DNA of 64,000 bases from Juglans regia. Taxonomy: Eukaryota; Streptophyta; Magnoliopsida; Fagales; Juglandaceae. Position 1 is the stretch's first letter, and the number at the start of each line of letters is the position of its first letter. The translations under genes were made by a program, and so were the position numbers. Shown here one piece after another: positions 1-11,399 of this stretch. Below the pieces are notes generated by a model that did not search any database, was not told where the DNA came from, and saw only the letters and a list, made by a program, of their open reading frames with translations. The stretch spans positions 25,686,558 to 25,750,557 of the forward strand of contig NC_049916.1 of the NCBI RefSeq assembly GCF_001411555.2, given 5' to 3'.

Positions 1-720
1 AAAGGTAAATCACAATCTTTGTGACGTTTCTCCTTTGTAATCTGGGTTCTTGAGACAGGTTATTCAACGGGTCTAGATTTTAAAATAATCTAAGTTCTTG
101 AAACGAGTTCTCATCGGGTCTAAATTCTCCATCCATTAACTTGATTTTAGCTTTTTTGAGGAGTTTTCAAATTGATTGTGGGTTCAAGGGATTCCATTCC
201 CGCGGGTTCATATCATTTGATATTCAGAGAAAGGTTTCCAATCAAGTCTGATTCTATCTTTTAATTTCTTGAATTTTTAAATTTAATTCTTGGACTTCAT
301 TGTTCTAGGGTTGCAAAAAAAAATAGAAACAAAAGTAGGCTGCCGAAATTCTTAGGGTTTTGGATTTGGCTAAAATTTGCATCACCTAGGGTTTGTTGCA
401 TCTCTAAATTTATCAATTGCTTAGAGTGTCGTTCCATCGATTCTATTCTACTTCATTGTCAATTTTTGTGTGCTTGAATTCAATTACTTGATTTTCACAA
501 TTGAATATTGCTATTTGTGATTGAATTAAAGAAAAGAAAAAAAATTCAAAGGTTGTTACATAATTACAATAAAGAGAAAGAAAGTATTTGTTGATTGAGC
601 ATATTCACGTGTGTTAGACCCACCATTGGGTTGGTCAAAATGCACGTTTTTTCCTCCAACCCCAAAGTTGGTCCTAGTTGACTAATTAGAGGGTTGAAAC
701 CCACGTCCCTTCAAGGAGAA
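1..720. repeat. LTR-like repeat, left copy of the window-flanking repeat
   Basis: This stretch has no gene. It is nearly identical to 63041-63760, in the same orientation. The right copy extends further upstream and there follows the C-terminal coding tail of a Ty3/gypsy polyprotein, so this sequence is probably part of a gypsy-type LTR or its adjacent untranslated region. The left copy is cut by the window edge. The inference rests on the context of the right copy; no LTR ends are visible here. Confidence 0.55.
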
Positions 721-723
721 GGA

Positions 724-1350
724 CTAAGGCTGAGAATGGTGGTTGTTGCGGTGATCATTGGTGTTCGAGGCACCACTTCTCAATCCATAGAAAGCAAACG
801 AACTAGTGGAATCATGAAGTGAGAATCGGATTTTATACCCTTGGAGCAGAGGGAGGAGTTCGGCGTAAGAGGGCAAGGGTAGTTTTAGCATCACCATCGT
901 GAAGGGCACGTATTTGGCTCCAAGGCTATTCAACAATGAGAAGACCTTCATGTTGTCCTGCACAGGTCATATCATTGAAGCAAGGATGTCACACAATTCT
1001 TTGAAGGTATGGAGGTGATCGACAAGCGGTGTCATATTGTTAGGGACCTCGGTCTAGTCCCTAAACACTATATTGTCATTGCCTTGGTTCTCATTGGGAT
1101 GACAAAAGTGACTAGCCCTCTTGCTTGGCCTTGAACAAAATGTGGCAATGATAGGTCCCTAAGTTAATGGAGGTTTGATGTTTAGTGATGAAATATTGTA
1201 TGATGGTGATGAAAAGGGTGATCTAAGTGATGAACTCAAGCACTTGAGTAGTGAGGCACGGCTAGAATGGTGACTCTTATAGTTGGCGCCACTTGAGATG
1301 AGGTCAGAGTTTGGATGATGAGTGAGGCTAGGGTTTTGTAGGGTTGCCAT
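724..1350 (-). pseudogene. Ty1/copia-type gag relic
   Basis: Read on the minus strand from an ATG at 1350, one frame runs to 724 but is broken by in-frame stops: TAG at 1159-1161, a TAG shortly after in the 'FRD*TEV' context, and a TGA just before the 'QDNMKVFSLLNSLG' segment. That segment, with 'LPSYAELLPLLQGYKIR' downstream, resembles the gag polyprotein domain of copia retrotransposons (UBN2/PF14223 type). A second copy at 63737-63991 has the same reading frame and continues into a Ser/Gly-rich tail. The gene cannot make full-length Gag. The family call is by pattern recognition of the C-terminal half; the N-terminal part is weakly supported. Confidence 0.6.
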
Positions 1351-1359
1351 GATTTAGGG

Positions 1360-2160
1360 TTGCTGTGACTTGGGGGTTTGGATATGGCTTGGACGGATTG
1401 GGAATGAAGAAGGAAAGATTCCTAAGTGGTAGGAATCTTTTTAGGAAAGATGGGAATTTCGGTTTTGGCAATTATGGTAAGTCTTGGTTGACTTGAGATA
1501 TTGTAAGGATGGAGAGATTTAAGGGATTGAGATGGGTAGGAAAGCCCTTAAATCAATAGATATGGATATGGAAGGGAATTAGGATTCTTAAACTTTAAGA
1601 ATCCTTATATAGTAAGTAGGGTTTTCGGCTAGGGTAATTGGAGTATGGAAGAAGGGTAATTAAGGGTATAGCCGAATATAATAAATATGGAAAGCAATTT
1701 GGTAGGCGTATGGAAGTGTTTGGGAGGTGGGAATTATGCAAGAAAGTGTATGAACGCAATGAAAAATTTATGAACACTCAAGAACTTTGAATGATCACAA
1801 AGATAAACAAATCAGCTTCGATTCAGGAATTGCACAAAATTAAAAAGAAACTTCATATATTAGATAAAATGAATCACGCATATTCACGAATTGTAAGGTG
1901 TGATTCTCTCTTTAGGGATTCACAAATTGCGCCCAAAAGAGCCTAAGTGCATATGTACCGAAAATATGGTCTCAAGAACAACAGTCATCCTCTAGGGAAA
2001 TTGTCAAAAATTGTAAATGAAATGACTAAGGGTCGTATTTATAGAGATTACAAAGTGAAAACTCCCAAAAGTTCCCTTGAAAAATATTTAAATAAAATAA
2101 ATAAAAGCAATAAAATAGTCTTGCAAAGGCCATGGTGGCCCGTGGCATGCAATGGCCCAT
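1360..2160. other. Gene-free stretch upstream of gag relic
   Basis: No gene is supported. In minus orientation this lies just upstream of the copia gag relic, so it may be the 5' LTR and leader, but I could not find paired LTR ends. The last part (2130-2210) is locally GC-rich with repeated 'ggcccat/ggccca' words. Homology to the tandem units at 40.7 kb and 51.1 kb begins just after it, near 2185. Confidence 0.35.
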
Positions 2161-2184
2161 GAATGGGCTAGTGTGGTTCTTGGC

Positions 2185-3500
2185 CCACGGCTGGGCTAGT
2201 CTGACTCATGGTTGTTCGGACACTTGCACAACCAGCAATCAAATCGTTATGAATGTGTGTTGTAAAAAAATTATGTGGCACTTGCACAACTCATGCATGT
2301 ATCTAGCATTACTAATTCATTTGTTCTTCCTAGGAATATGTGAAGTAACCACGCATTATATTGTAGCATATGCATTCCCATTTGACAAGGATTTTGTACT
2401 GTTTCAGCAGTTGCTCAAAGTTTTGGTCAATACTATACCTAAAAAGATCATGAAAATTATATGCTGAATTTAAAGGAATAGTGATTGTGATACTCTGTAC
2501 ATTGGTTGAAAAGACTGAAAAGATGTTCAATGCATTGAATTCATCGTATTTTAGTCAAAAGAATTAAAACAGTAGCATTTTGTGTCGATTAAAAGTAACC
2601 CTTTAGAGATGGGGCTTGGGACTCGGGAGTACGAAGTTATCCATACGTAAACATGATAGTATGTAGCTAGATCCTGAGGCCTTTGACTAATCAACATATT
2701 TTCAAACTCTAATTTAAACGTTTTGATAGAGCCAGAAAATCACTCAGAAGGACTGCAAGCAAAGTTGAAGAAGCGATGGCTAAAAAAAAAACCTCTACAA
2801 ATAAAACAACCCAAAATGCATCTGGCCGGGTTTCTCGTGGAGTACTACTCTTGGTCCGACTACTCCGGCCTCCAGAAACACGTACGCCCAAGTAATTTAA
2901 CAGAGAGGGTGATGACAATGTTAATTATTGTGCACATATATTGGGATATCTGGTCTCTAGGACCATGGGCGTGTAACTGTTCAACCCATTCTTTATTAGT
3001 CTTTGAGCTTACAATAATTATTCTCACTACAAGGGGAATCACATTTCCCGGCGATTCATTTTCGCTAGAAAAATCAATAAAATCGCCACATATCACCTTT
3101 TCCAGCGATTTATAAATCGCTGGAGGTTCGTCGGTATTAAAGCTCCAGTTTTGATCTACTCCAACGGTATTCGAACATATTTTTTCTTTGTAATTCATTG
3201 AGAAGAATATTGCTATATAAGAAGTAAGCATATGGACTCGATGTCTAGAAAGCAAAATACTCTATAATTTTCATATATATATATATATGTGTGTGTGTGC
3301 GCGCGCTGCTACCCAAAAAGAACAAAAAAAACAGAGAGAGAGAGAGAGAGAGAGAGGATAGTGCATAAATTAAATACCATCTTATTTCATTGAAATTTTA
3401 ATTTTATGACGTTACAATAAAACATAGGAAATCTTCATTTATTCGAACCATGCATGCAATGGATCCTTATGGTTGTTACAAACATTTCTCTAACTGTTGT
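2185..3500. other. Conserved 3' flank of GLP-1, no supported gene
   Basis: Short open frames on both strands (for example 2723-3115 plus and 2860-3255 minus) are not matched by a recognisable domain. The same segment recurs near 41900-42400 and 52200-52750. A stretch around 2723-2960 stays open in all three copies, but its neighbours carry length changes, so I do not call a protein. The end holds simple repeats: TA/TG/CG dinucleotides at about 3273-3306 and GA repeats at about 3333-3357. Confidence 0.4.
3025..3167. mobile_element. CACTA-like MITE fragment
   Basis: About 143 bases beginning CACTACAAGG are present here and absent from the matching place in both tandem units, where 'aattattct' runs straight into 'attcgaaca'. 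CACTACAA is the classic start of CACTA transposon termini. The insert contains paired 'cggcgattca' / 'agcgatttataaatcgct' motifs. No matching CACTA inverted end or clear 3-bp duplication is visible at the right edge, so it is a truncated or decayed copy. Confidence 0.5.
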
Positions 3501-3504
3501 TCAA

Positions 3505-4372
3505 CTAGAACTGCTTCTGAAGGTACTCGACCAATTTCTTGTCCACCTGGAAGGCCTTGGTGAGAACATCGGGATTGATTTTTGGGTCAGATCCGAAGAC
3601 TGCATTTGCAATGGTGATGACCCCTGCATTCTGGCTGTTAAAACCAGCAAGGGCAACCGCTTTGGTCTTTCCCACATTCAACTGAAAGTGAATGAGACCG
3701 AGTGAGAATACAAAGACATCTCCTGGGTATAGTATTTTGGTGAAGAGGCGGTTACCTGCATCTCCGTCGGACGTGACAAACCCAGCATACAGAGTACCCT
3801 CTAAGACTATGAAAATCTCAGAGCCGCGTGGGTGGGTGTGGGGAGGATTCAGACCATATGGAGCATAGTCAACGCGAGACAAGGACACGCCTAGGGTGTT
3901 GAGTCCTGCTAGATTGTCCACATTCACAGCAGTGGAGTTCGACCCGAGAAGATTTGAAGTGTCACTAGGAATGTTTAGTCCCGAAAAGAAGAAGTCATTG
4001 GCTGAGGCAAGCTTTGGATCCTTGCAGAACTTTCCATTCACAAATACTGGAACAAGAAAAGTAGTGTATCATCATCACAAATTGGACGTCCAGACACTTC
4101 CCATAACAATGGGAAATAACATAAACATGCGATGCAGAAATCGAAAGTATAGTTACATTAATCTATGGATTCATAACATGAGATAAACAATTCATGCAGA
4201 TGCTTGAAATGATTTCTACTACAGAATGTAATGATAATGTTTACGTACAAGCAGATGCGGGATCCTTGACCGCAACACAAAAGTCTTGCAGAGGACTAGG
4301 GTCATAGGCAGAGGCAAGAGAGCAAGCCAAAGCCAACAAGGCCATAATGACGATCAGGTACTTAGATTTCAT
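3505..4372 (-). CDS. Germin-like protein, subfamily 1 type (GLP-1), intact
   Basis: Two exons: exon 1 is 4372-4249 (124 nt) and exon 2 is 4046-3505, with a 202-bp intron that starts GTACGT and ends CAG. The joined product is about 221 residues, the usual GLP length. Residues 1-22 form a signal peptide (MKSKYLIVI then a Leu/Ala-rich core ending CSLASA), so the protein should enter the apoplast. Two N-terminal cysteines (DFC and KFC) can form the usual germin disulfide. The cupin has the germin box with its metal ligands (HTHPRGSE) and the later ligand His in [11 protein letters not shown] is a possible glycosylation site. GLPs bind Mn as oligomers; some act as oxalate oxidases or superoxide dismutases. 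Activity cannot be told from this sequence. The C-terminus stops at LQKQF, a few residues shorter than the other copies. Confidence 0.9.
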
Positions 4373-4471
4373 GATGATCTGCATGTTTGAGGAAGTCTCT
4401 GGCACTAGCTTTTAGGTTGTGTATTCTTAATTGCTTGGGTGAGAGGTGAGATATGTTGCATGGAAACAGGT

Positions 4472-4481
4472 CTATTTATAG
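4472..4481 (-). promoter_or_regulatory. TATA box of GLP-1
   Basis: On the minus strand this reads CTATAAATAG, about 100 bases upstream of the GLP-1 start codon. The same box sits at the same distance in the other minus-strand GLP copies (18123-18132, 43521-43530, 53851-53860). It is the best candidate core promoter element. Confidence 0.7.
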
Positions 4482-4489
4482 ATCACCGA

Positions 4490-5500
4490 GGGGGAGTCTG
4501 CAGTACTGAACTGGTCTGTATATGCCCATGGTTTTTTTATTGGCACAGATAAGAGTATTTTTATTGGTTTGGTTAAAATTGAAGGATAATTAAAAATTTA
4601 AAATAATTTAAATTTTTACTATAATGATTAGTCAAATATTAAAATATTAATTTCTCACTCAAACTACTTGTAAATGTTTATGTAGTTGCTGATTTTTTAT
4701 TGACATTAAAATGGATATGTTGCTAGATATTTAATTAGTGAATAAAAAATTTAGATAGAATTTTAGATAAGTTTAATCTCAATTTTTTGTTATTAGCATT
4801 AAATAAATTTTGAAAATATGATTTTTTTAATATTAATTTAATTAGAATATAATTATTATTAATATTAAATTAGTAGAATTATAAAATGTGATACAAATAA
4901 ATTAAATAAAAAAATTATTAATTTAATAATATTTTATTATTATATAGAGAATGAATGACTAATCTAATGTGAAGATTGAATTTAAATAAAATGTCAAATA
5001 TAAAAAAATATGATATTAGCTAAATTTTAAAGATGTAATTAGTCAAATCAAAGAGAATATTGTTATAAGATTAACGAGACTTGGCAAGTCTATTTTATTA
5101 ATTAACATTTATAAGTTATAACTAATGCTGGCAGATATTGAAAACGCAACCAAATCGACCAATTAAATCAGTTGATGGAATGGTTAATTCATTTGATTTA
5201 ATGTTGATTTGGGCCAATCCCAAATAAACACTAATTACTTATTCATGGATATTTAGGATAGATGTTTGAAATTGAAAATATGGCTGATCAGGAAATGACA
5301 GTCTATATGTAACTTGACCGTCGTCATGTCTTTTTTTGGGGCATAAATAATTTCTTTAATGATTTTTAGCATTCTAGGAAAATTTTAATTAATTAATGTA
5401 CTTCAAAATCTAGAAATATTAACGTCACACATGGTATCCTCCAAATCCAAATTATTTGATATTCTTATCTCATAGAGCTGATATTTGTGTGTGTATATAT

Positions 5501-5531
<31 letters not shown>

Positions 5532-5900
5532 AGTACTGCTACACTCATCGTTCTCAGTTATCGCTGGAAGCTACTATTAGTTATAGGATTTTATTTTATT
5601 TTTTCATTTATTCATATATATATATATATTTTAATACTTTTAAATATTTTTTAAAAAAATAAAAATATTATAATATTATTAAAAATTATTTTCTTAATTA
5701 TTAAATAAAAAAATTAAAAAAAAACAAAACAGTAAAAATGAACCGTAAAATAGAGAGGGAAGAATAGTATTATCTATATATATTATGCTTGCTATATAGA
5801 CAAAGTACTGTCTGTTGGTCTGTACTGAATATTTTTTTCATGTAGTTTGAATTAACGTACGATTTCCCAGAACCAGCAATTAATTAACTACGTTTGTGCC
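4490..5900. other. AT-rich GLP-1 upstream region
   Basis: There is no gene. 5060-5290 is shared with the upstream regions of the two unit GLPs (about 43600-43820 and 53930-54160) and in part with 18190-18320 upstream of the GLP-3 pseudogene, so this piece probably carries promoter sequence. The 4540-5060 part is very AT-rich and looks like an inserted MITE that the units lack. A TA microsatellite lies at about 5494-5531. Confidence 0.45.
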
Positions 5901-7877
5901 AAAGGCATTTGGTATAGTCTTGCTCGGGATACCTGCTCTTCACTTGCTAGCTCTTCCGATCCAGAAAATGAATACATTACCAACTACTAATTAAGAAAAC
6001 AATACAGAAATGTAAATAATTAAGAGAACATTAAAGGCACGGTGCATGGATTCAAAATGACGTACGCTAGTTGCAAAAGTCCATTAACATTAATATAGTA
6101 ATTATAATCTATATATATTTATGTTTTTCTAGAAGTGCATGCCATGACCTTGTACGTCGATCTTCCCTTTACCTATATGCAACCTCAAAGATTCAAAATA
6201 GGTTGTTAGGGTCGAAATTAACTATTGTCAAAAAACATGCAATGAGTTTAGAAATTTTGGGCGTTTAGATTTTTTAGGATTTGTACGTTACGAGTTTAAA
6301 GAAATAAGAGATCAGAGACGTACTGATTTAGGAAGCCTCCCATTTCTTCTCTTTCTTTTTTTCTCAATACATGTGATTATGTATATGATATAGCAACTAT
6401 CTCTATAGCAACTGTTTATCGGATAGAAAACGTTGCGTCTTAATATTATAAAGTTAAAAGTCGCTCCCATGAGATGTTTTCAAAATGAGTATTGCTACAA
6501 AACAGTCATTATAACTGTGCACATATTGCACACACTACGTGGCTGCTTCTGCTCCTTTAGTTTTTTTCTTTTTTTCTTTTTATTTTGCACCAGACCTTCT
6601 CATTTCTCTCTTCCTCTCTCTCTCATCAGATCTCTCTCATACTGTCTCTCTCTCTCATCTCAATCTCTCTCATCTCGATCTCTCTCTCATCTCTATTTTA
6701 TCAATGGTTACTCGTGTGATACGTAATGTGTGCAACTCAGATGCAGCAAAACAGTGACTGCTACCAAGACTTTTTCTTTCAAAATAGATAGGGAAACTAG
6801 AACAAAATACATGATCCAATGGCAGATCGAACTTGGGATTTGGGTAGCTCTAACTGCGGCGCCCCCCTAAAAGGAAATTCCAACCCCCGCCACAGATTTC
6901 TTAAATCAGTTCATACCCAACCTTTACCTGCTTGATTGGGAGACCTCAACCATCTAGACTAGTTTACAAAACGTCACGACATGACACTTGGCATATATGG
7001 AAGCTGTTTATACGTATAACGTTACTTCTACAAAGCCGTAAAATCCCATGAAATATAAATAATGAATTAGTATCATCCAAGGCAGGCATCAACAGAGCAG
7101 CTTATAGATGAATGCGATTTATTCATCTATAAGCTGCAACCAAAACTTAAATGGAGGCCCATTACAACGTCACCCTAGCCAAAATTTATTGGCCCATAAG
7201 TTATTCTTTGGGCTGCGTTAATCAATATTAAGCTGTAGATAAACACCTAATATCACCATCCCAAAATGGTTACAGTTGGGCCAATTCACACAGCTTCTAA
7301 TCAAAGTTGTGAAGTTCGAAGAGATGGGCTTTAGCTTTCTTGTAAAGCTCAATTGTATAATATTAATGTACTGTAATATATGACGACATTATTGTAAAGG
7401 CCATTTGTTTATTAGTGAACTACGCTATTTCATTCCCATTAAATATTATATAATATCTCATGAAGTGGTCGACTTTGCTTGCATTTTCAATAACATATAT
7501 AAGTGCCTGCCCACAATAGTACTGCATGATATAGATATATCTGTGTGTGTGTGTGTGTGGGGTTAAAGAATGGTACACATACACATTAAAAGAAGATCTT
7601 TAAGCGATCAAATCGCTCGATTAAGAGCATTTGCGTGTGAACTTGCATGCATCTTGCGCACGTACGCATGCTGATGCAGTTATAGTTGAAGGGGTCGCAT
7701 TTGGTTCTCATTTTCAGTATGTATATATGCGAGCAGTAGTGGTTAAAGAATGGTTCACATCACCCATTAAAACAATATCTAATAACCGCTAATTATGACT
7801 TAATTTATACGTACCAAGTCTTGCCTTATCCGTGTAAGGAATAACATTAGACCAGTTCAGCACTGATTCCCCGAACC

Positions 7878-7913
<36 letters not shown>

Positions 7914-8015
7914 TGTATTTCCATGCAACATTTCCCATCCCTCTCCCACGAAAAAAAAAATACATACACAGATCGAATAGTACTACTACTAATTGCTAAA
8001 GCTAAAGATCATATA
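5900..8015. other. Non-coding block shared with the tandem units
   Basis: No gene is supported. 5910-6210 matches 27730-27960, the right flank of the Helitron pair. Parts of 6380-6480 and 6780-7010 match 54840-55150. 7310-7500 matches 46140-46330 and 56340-56540. 6490-6770 is a pyrimidine-rich insertion (CTCTCT runs) bordered by 'attgctacaaaacagt' and 'gcaaaacagtgactgctac' and is missing from unit 2, so it is probably a small transposon. A GT repeat lies at about 7541-7558 and a TA repeat at about 7881-7909. Confidence 0.45.
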
Positions 8016-8017
8016 TG

Positions 8018-9420
8018 GTCCAACGTTTTGAATACTGTTTCGGCAACCGTTTCAATTAAGGCACTGAAATGAAATATTTCGGTACCGGTACCGTTTCGAG
8101 ATAGTCTATATATAATAAATTAGTTATATATGTATAAATTATATTTCAAAATAACATCAACGTAAATTTTAAAAAGTTTTATTTTTTTTATAAATAATGC
8201 AAGTCTAAAAAAGTAAAAATACATATTTATATAAAGGGAAAAGCTCCCAGCTAGTCGGGTGGAAATTTAACTTTAATACTAGTCAATACTGATTTGCACG
8301 TAGGAGGCATACCAAACTAAAATTTATACCCACATGCACATCATTTCATTTTATTTTTCATCTGTTCCTCTTTTCTCTCTCCCTCCCTCCCCACCCCCGA
8401 CGCCTGCAACACCCCTCTCTCTCTCTAAAATACGCTATTTCTCTCTCTAAAATACGTCTACCACCTTCACTTGCTTGAAGCTTCCATCTACCCAATGCCT
8501 CATTTCTACATCTAAATGTTTAGATCATTTTATGCGCGTGGGAGGGGGTTACATAAAATTATCTAAATGTAAGAGTTCATCTAAATGTTTCATAGCAGAA
8601 AATCATCACTGAGTCCATAGCAGAAGATCATCTAAATGTAAATGCTTTGGGATAAGATGAACTCTTCTTTGAAATAAAACCTACTGGTGCTTCCCTCTTA
8701 AGCTTCTCTGTCATTGTTCCAGACCAGTTTGGGGGATGGGTGCTAGTGTGCTACCACTTTTTTGCATCTTGTATTGTTTTCCTTCAACCCTTTCCTCAGC
8801 TCAGGTGATTTGCATTATCTTTCATTCGTCACTTTTTTGCGTCTTGCATTATTTTCATAGCAGAAAATCTTTCTTGTATATACATCCTTGAGAGAGAGAG
8901 GTTCCAGGCATCACGGTGGGAGAGAGAGATAAAATGAAATCACGTATTTGTGGGTGTAAATTTAAGTTTGGTACACGGCCTACGTGGCAGATTTGTATTG
9001 GTTGGTGTTAAAATTATATTCATACCCGACCAGCTAGGAGCTTTTTCCATTTATAAAACTCATGAATAATACTTTTAAGTTCTCAATCCAACTATTTAAA
9101 AAAATAATTACTCATTTTCATGATGAAAATAGAAGTAGAGATTTGATTTTCAATTCTCGAGAAAATTGGATTAAAAAAAGTTAAGAAAATAGTTTTCAGA
9201 CGTGAGAAATGGACTAAAAATTATGAGAAAGTCAGAGTTTTAATATTAATTACAAAAAATATATATCGGCTGGTACAATGAAAATCGGCCGGTATTGACC
9301 GAAATGTACCGGTACGGTCGGTATTCAATCCGATACGAAACATATACATTACATATACTGGTCACTACTCAGATACGATAAATACCGATGGGTACGGTAC
9401 GAAATTTAAAACCTTGATAT
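8018..9420. mobile_element. Outer non-autonomous element with inverted ends
   Basis: The left edge (about 8020-8110) and the right edge (about 9255-9420, reverse complement) share the words 'caa(c/g)gtttt(g/a)aat' and runs of 'cggtaccggtacc'. This looks like the inverted ends of a DNA transposon that was later split by the element at 8236-9048. The outer ends are degenerate and I could not fix a target duplication. It lies directly in front of the GLP-2 pseudogene. Confidence 0.4.
8236..9048. mobile_element. MULE-like element with long terminal inverted repeats
   Basis: The left end begins GGGAAAAGCTCCCAGCTAGT and the reverse complement of the right end begins GGAAAAAGCTCCTAGCTGGT. Similarity between the two ends continues for roughly 110-120 bases, through 'accaaact.aaatttataccca'. 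The 9-bp flanks TTATATAAA and ATTTATAAA are similar but not identical, which would fit an aged Mutator-type 9-bp duplication. The ~810-bp interior has no supported coding sequence, so the element is non-autonomous. Confidence 0.65.
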
Positions 9421-9468
9421 GGCCTCAAATATGATGCAAGTTGTTGCTCCCTTAAGTGTCTTGCAACA

Positions 9469-10146
9469 ATGCTTCTACTGGCTTTGGCATGCTGCCATCT
9501 CGCCTCTACCTCTTACCCCGACCCTTTGCAAGACTTTTGTGTTGCAATCAATACTTCCAGTACTTCTGCTAGTATATATGTAGATTAATAATTATGTTCA
9601 TTTTTTCTTGTGCGCACCTTTTTGTTTTCTGCATCATAAGTTATCTACGTACGTACCAATATAATGGATCGTACTACTCCTTAATTTGTAAAAATAACGA
9701 AGCTAATTTCTTTTTGCAGTATTTGTGAATGGAAAATTTTGCTAAATCCTCCTCACATCCACCCTCGTAGCACTAAATTTCTAGTAGTTTTAGAGGGTAC
9801 TTTGCACGTTGGGTTTGTCACTTCCAATGCAGACAATAATCGTCTCATTACCAAAGTTCTAAACAAGGGAGACGTCTTTGTTTTCCCGGTTGGTCTCATT
9901 TACTTCCAGTTGAATGTGGAAAATACCAATGCCATTGCTTTTGCTGGTCTCAGCAGCCAGAATCCTGGGGTACTCATCAATTCTATTTCAAACGCAGTCT
10001 TTGGATCTAATCCGCCTCTCATCAATGCCGATGTTCTCACCAAAGTCTTCCAAGTGGATAAGAATGTGATTAACTACCTTCAGCAACAGTTCTGGTGGGA
10101 CAACAATGAGAGAAAGATGTGTGTAAAAGTCACCATGAATCATTAG
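9469..10146 (+). pseudogene. Germin-like protein pseudogene (GLP-2), opposite strand
   Basis: Exon 1 (about 9469-9571) still encodes a signal-peptide-like segment and the [12 protein letters not shown] motif and ends at a GT donor. Exon 2 starts at 9720 after TTTTGCAG with FVNGKFC, then hits TAA. Compared with GLP-1, about 57 residues (roughly 170 bp) between KFC and the germin box are missing, and the join is out of frame. Downstream, a 9739-10146 frame keeps the cupin C-terminal half, but the germin box reads HIHPRSTK: the metal-binding Glu is replaced by Lys. The C-terminus also runs on for extra residues ([11 protein letters not shown]). Deletion, frameshift and ligand loss all argue against function. 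Confidence 0.85.
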
Positions 10147-10149
10147 ATG

Positions 10150-10574
10150 TTTCGGACAAATTAAAGTTTCTTAGCTTTCCCTTGTACGTACGTTGTATCC
10201 TCATAGAAGTTTAGCTATAATATTAATAAAATGTTTGCAATTGCAAGTGCATGCTTAAATTTCGAATCCACAAACTAAGTTTGAGATCGATGTCATTTCT
10301 GACTGCTAATAATTAATACTTGCTCTTAGTTTCTTCTTAAAAAAACTAGACATTAAACGAAAAATAAAAAAGATTCACTCCTGGATTTCCAACGACGTTG
10401 CTAGTTGCAAAAAGTTCAACAGTACCTATCTCCTTCCATGCAGTGCCAATTACTTGATGCGTTGGTCCTTTCTTCTGATCTTGATCCCTGCAACTTACTG
10501 CGTACATCGATCAAAATAGGGTTAGGAGCAAATGATAATTCTATTTTAAAATAATAATAAAAAAGCATGCAAGT

Positions 10575-10616
<42 letters not shown>

Positions 10617-10850
10617 TATATTACTTTTCTGGGTACTTACTACCTATTATATTTTCGTGAGTCAAGTACTTTAATGAGAAAAGTAATTTTGGAGCAAGAA
10701 TCTTCCACTAAAATTTTTTGTTTTTGTATGAAAATTGTAGAATAATGGGACAGCTTCGGACATAAATGTTCAAAAATGTGGCATAAGCTTGAGAATGATC
10801 CATTGCTGAAGACTAAATTGAAAACATTTAGTTTAATTCGTTGGTTGAAT
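10150..10850. other. Gene-free stretch with TA microsatellite
   Basis: 10160-10545 matches 46940-47310 and 57140-57520. A long TA repeat lies at about 10580-10614. From about 10620 the sequence differs from the units, and it rejoins them near 10800 just before the LINE RNase H fragment. No gene is seen. Confidence 0.4.
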
Positions 10851-10860
10851 CCCCTAATAA

Positions 10861-11342
10861 AATGAAACTTAATATCGATGGGGCCTCAAAGGGCAACCCT
10901 AGTGGGCTTACTGGCTATGGTGGTATTATTCAAGATCACTGTGGATAGTTTATATATGCATTCTCCATTCAATTAGGGGTTGGAACAAATGTTTTTGTAA
11001 AAAATTTTGCAGTTAAAATTGATCTTTTTTTGTGTTACCAGTTTGGTTTTTATGATGCTATTGTTGAGTCTGATGCATTGCTGATTGTTAATTGATACAA
11101 AAATAGGAAAAATCCCCTTGCAGGTATGTGAATATTTGGGAGGATATACTTGACTTAAACAAGTTTATAAGTTTTGATGTGCAACATATATACAGAGAAG
11201 GTAATAGTGTGGCAGACGAATTAGCTAATCTTGGAGTTTCAGGTATTACTTTGTCTTTCTCTTTTATTTTACAATTACCTAGAACTTTATATGGAATTTT
11301 TGTTATTGATAAATGTGGTTTACCAAATTTTAGATGGAAGTA
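10861..11342 (+). pseudogene. LINE RNase H domain relic (oldest copy)
   Basis: The translation begins KLNIDGASKGNP and continues GYGGIIQDHCG, the start of the RNase H domain of plant non-LTR retrotransposons (RVT_3 type). Stops interrupt it: TAG replaces a Gln codon after DHCG, and TGA replaces the Trp codon after LLIVN. An acidic 'VESDALL' motif and a 'REGNSVADELANL' motif remain. The intact-frame versions are at 47611 and 57821. The 3' tail around 11460-11600 resembles the 3' untranslated region seen after those copies. Confidence 0.75.
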
Positions 11343-11399
11343 CTTTCTTTTGGACATTTGCTTTAATTCTATTATAGATATTTTGGAACAATTAATGTA

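Noticed and set aside
3896..4186. 96-residue plus-strand frame over GLP-1 (and its equivalents at 17467, 42728 and 53060)
   Set aside because: Antisense shadow of GLP exon 2; it stays open only because the coding strand is conserved.
4540..5060. Possible Harbinger MITE upstream of GLP-1
   Set aside because: The inverted ends are too weak by eye and no TAA/TTA duplication could be placed, so it is only mentioned as AT-rich insertion.
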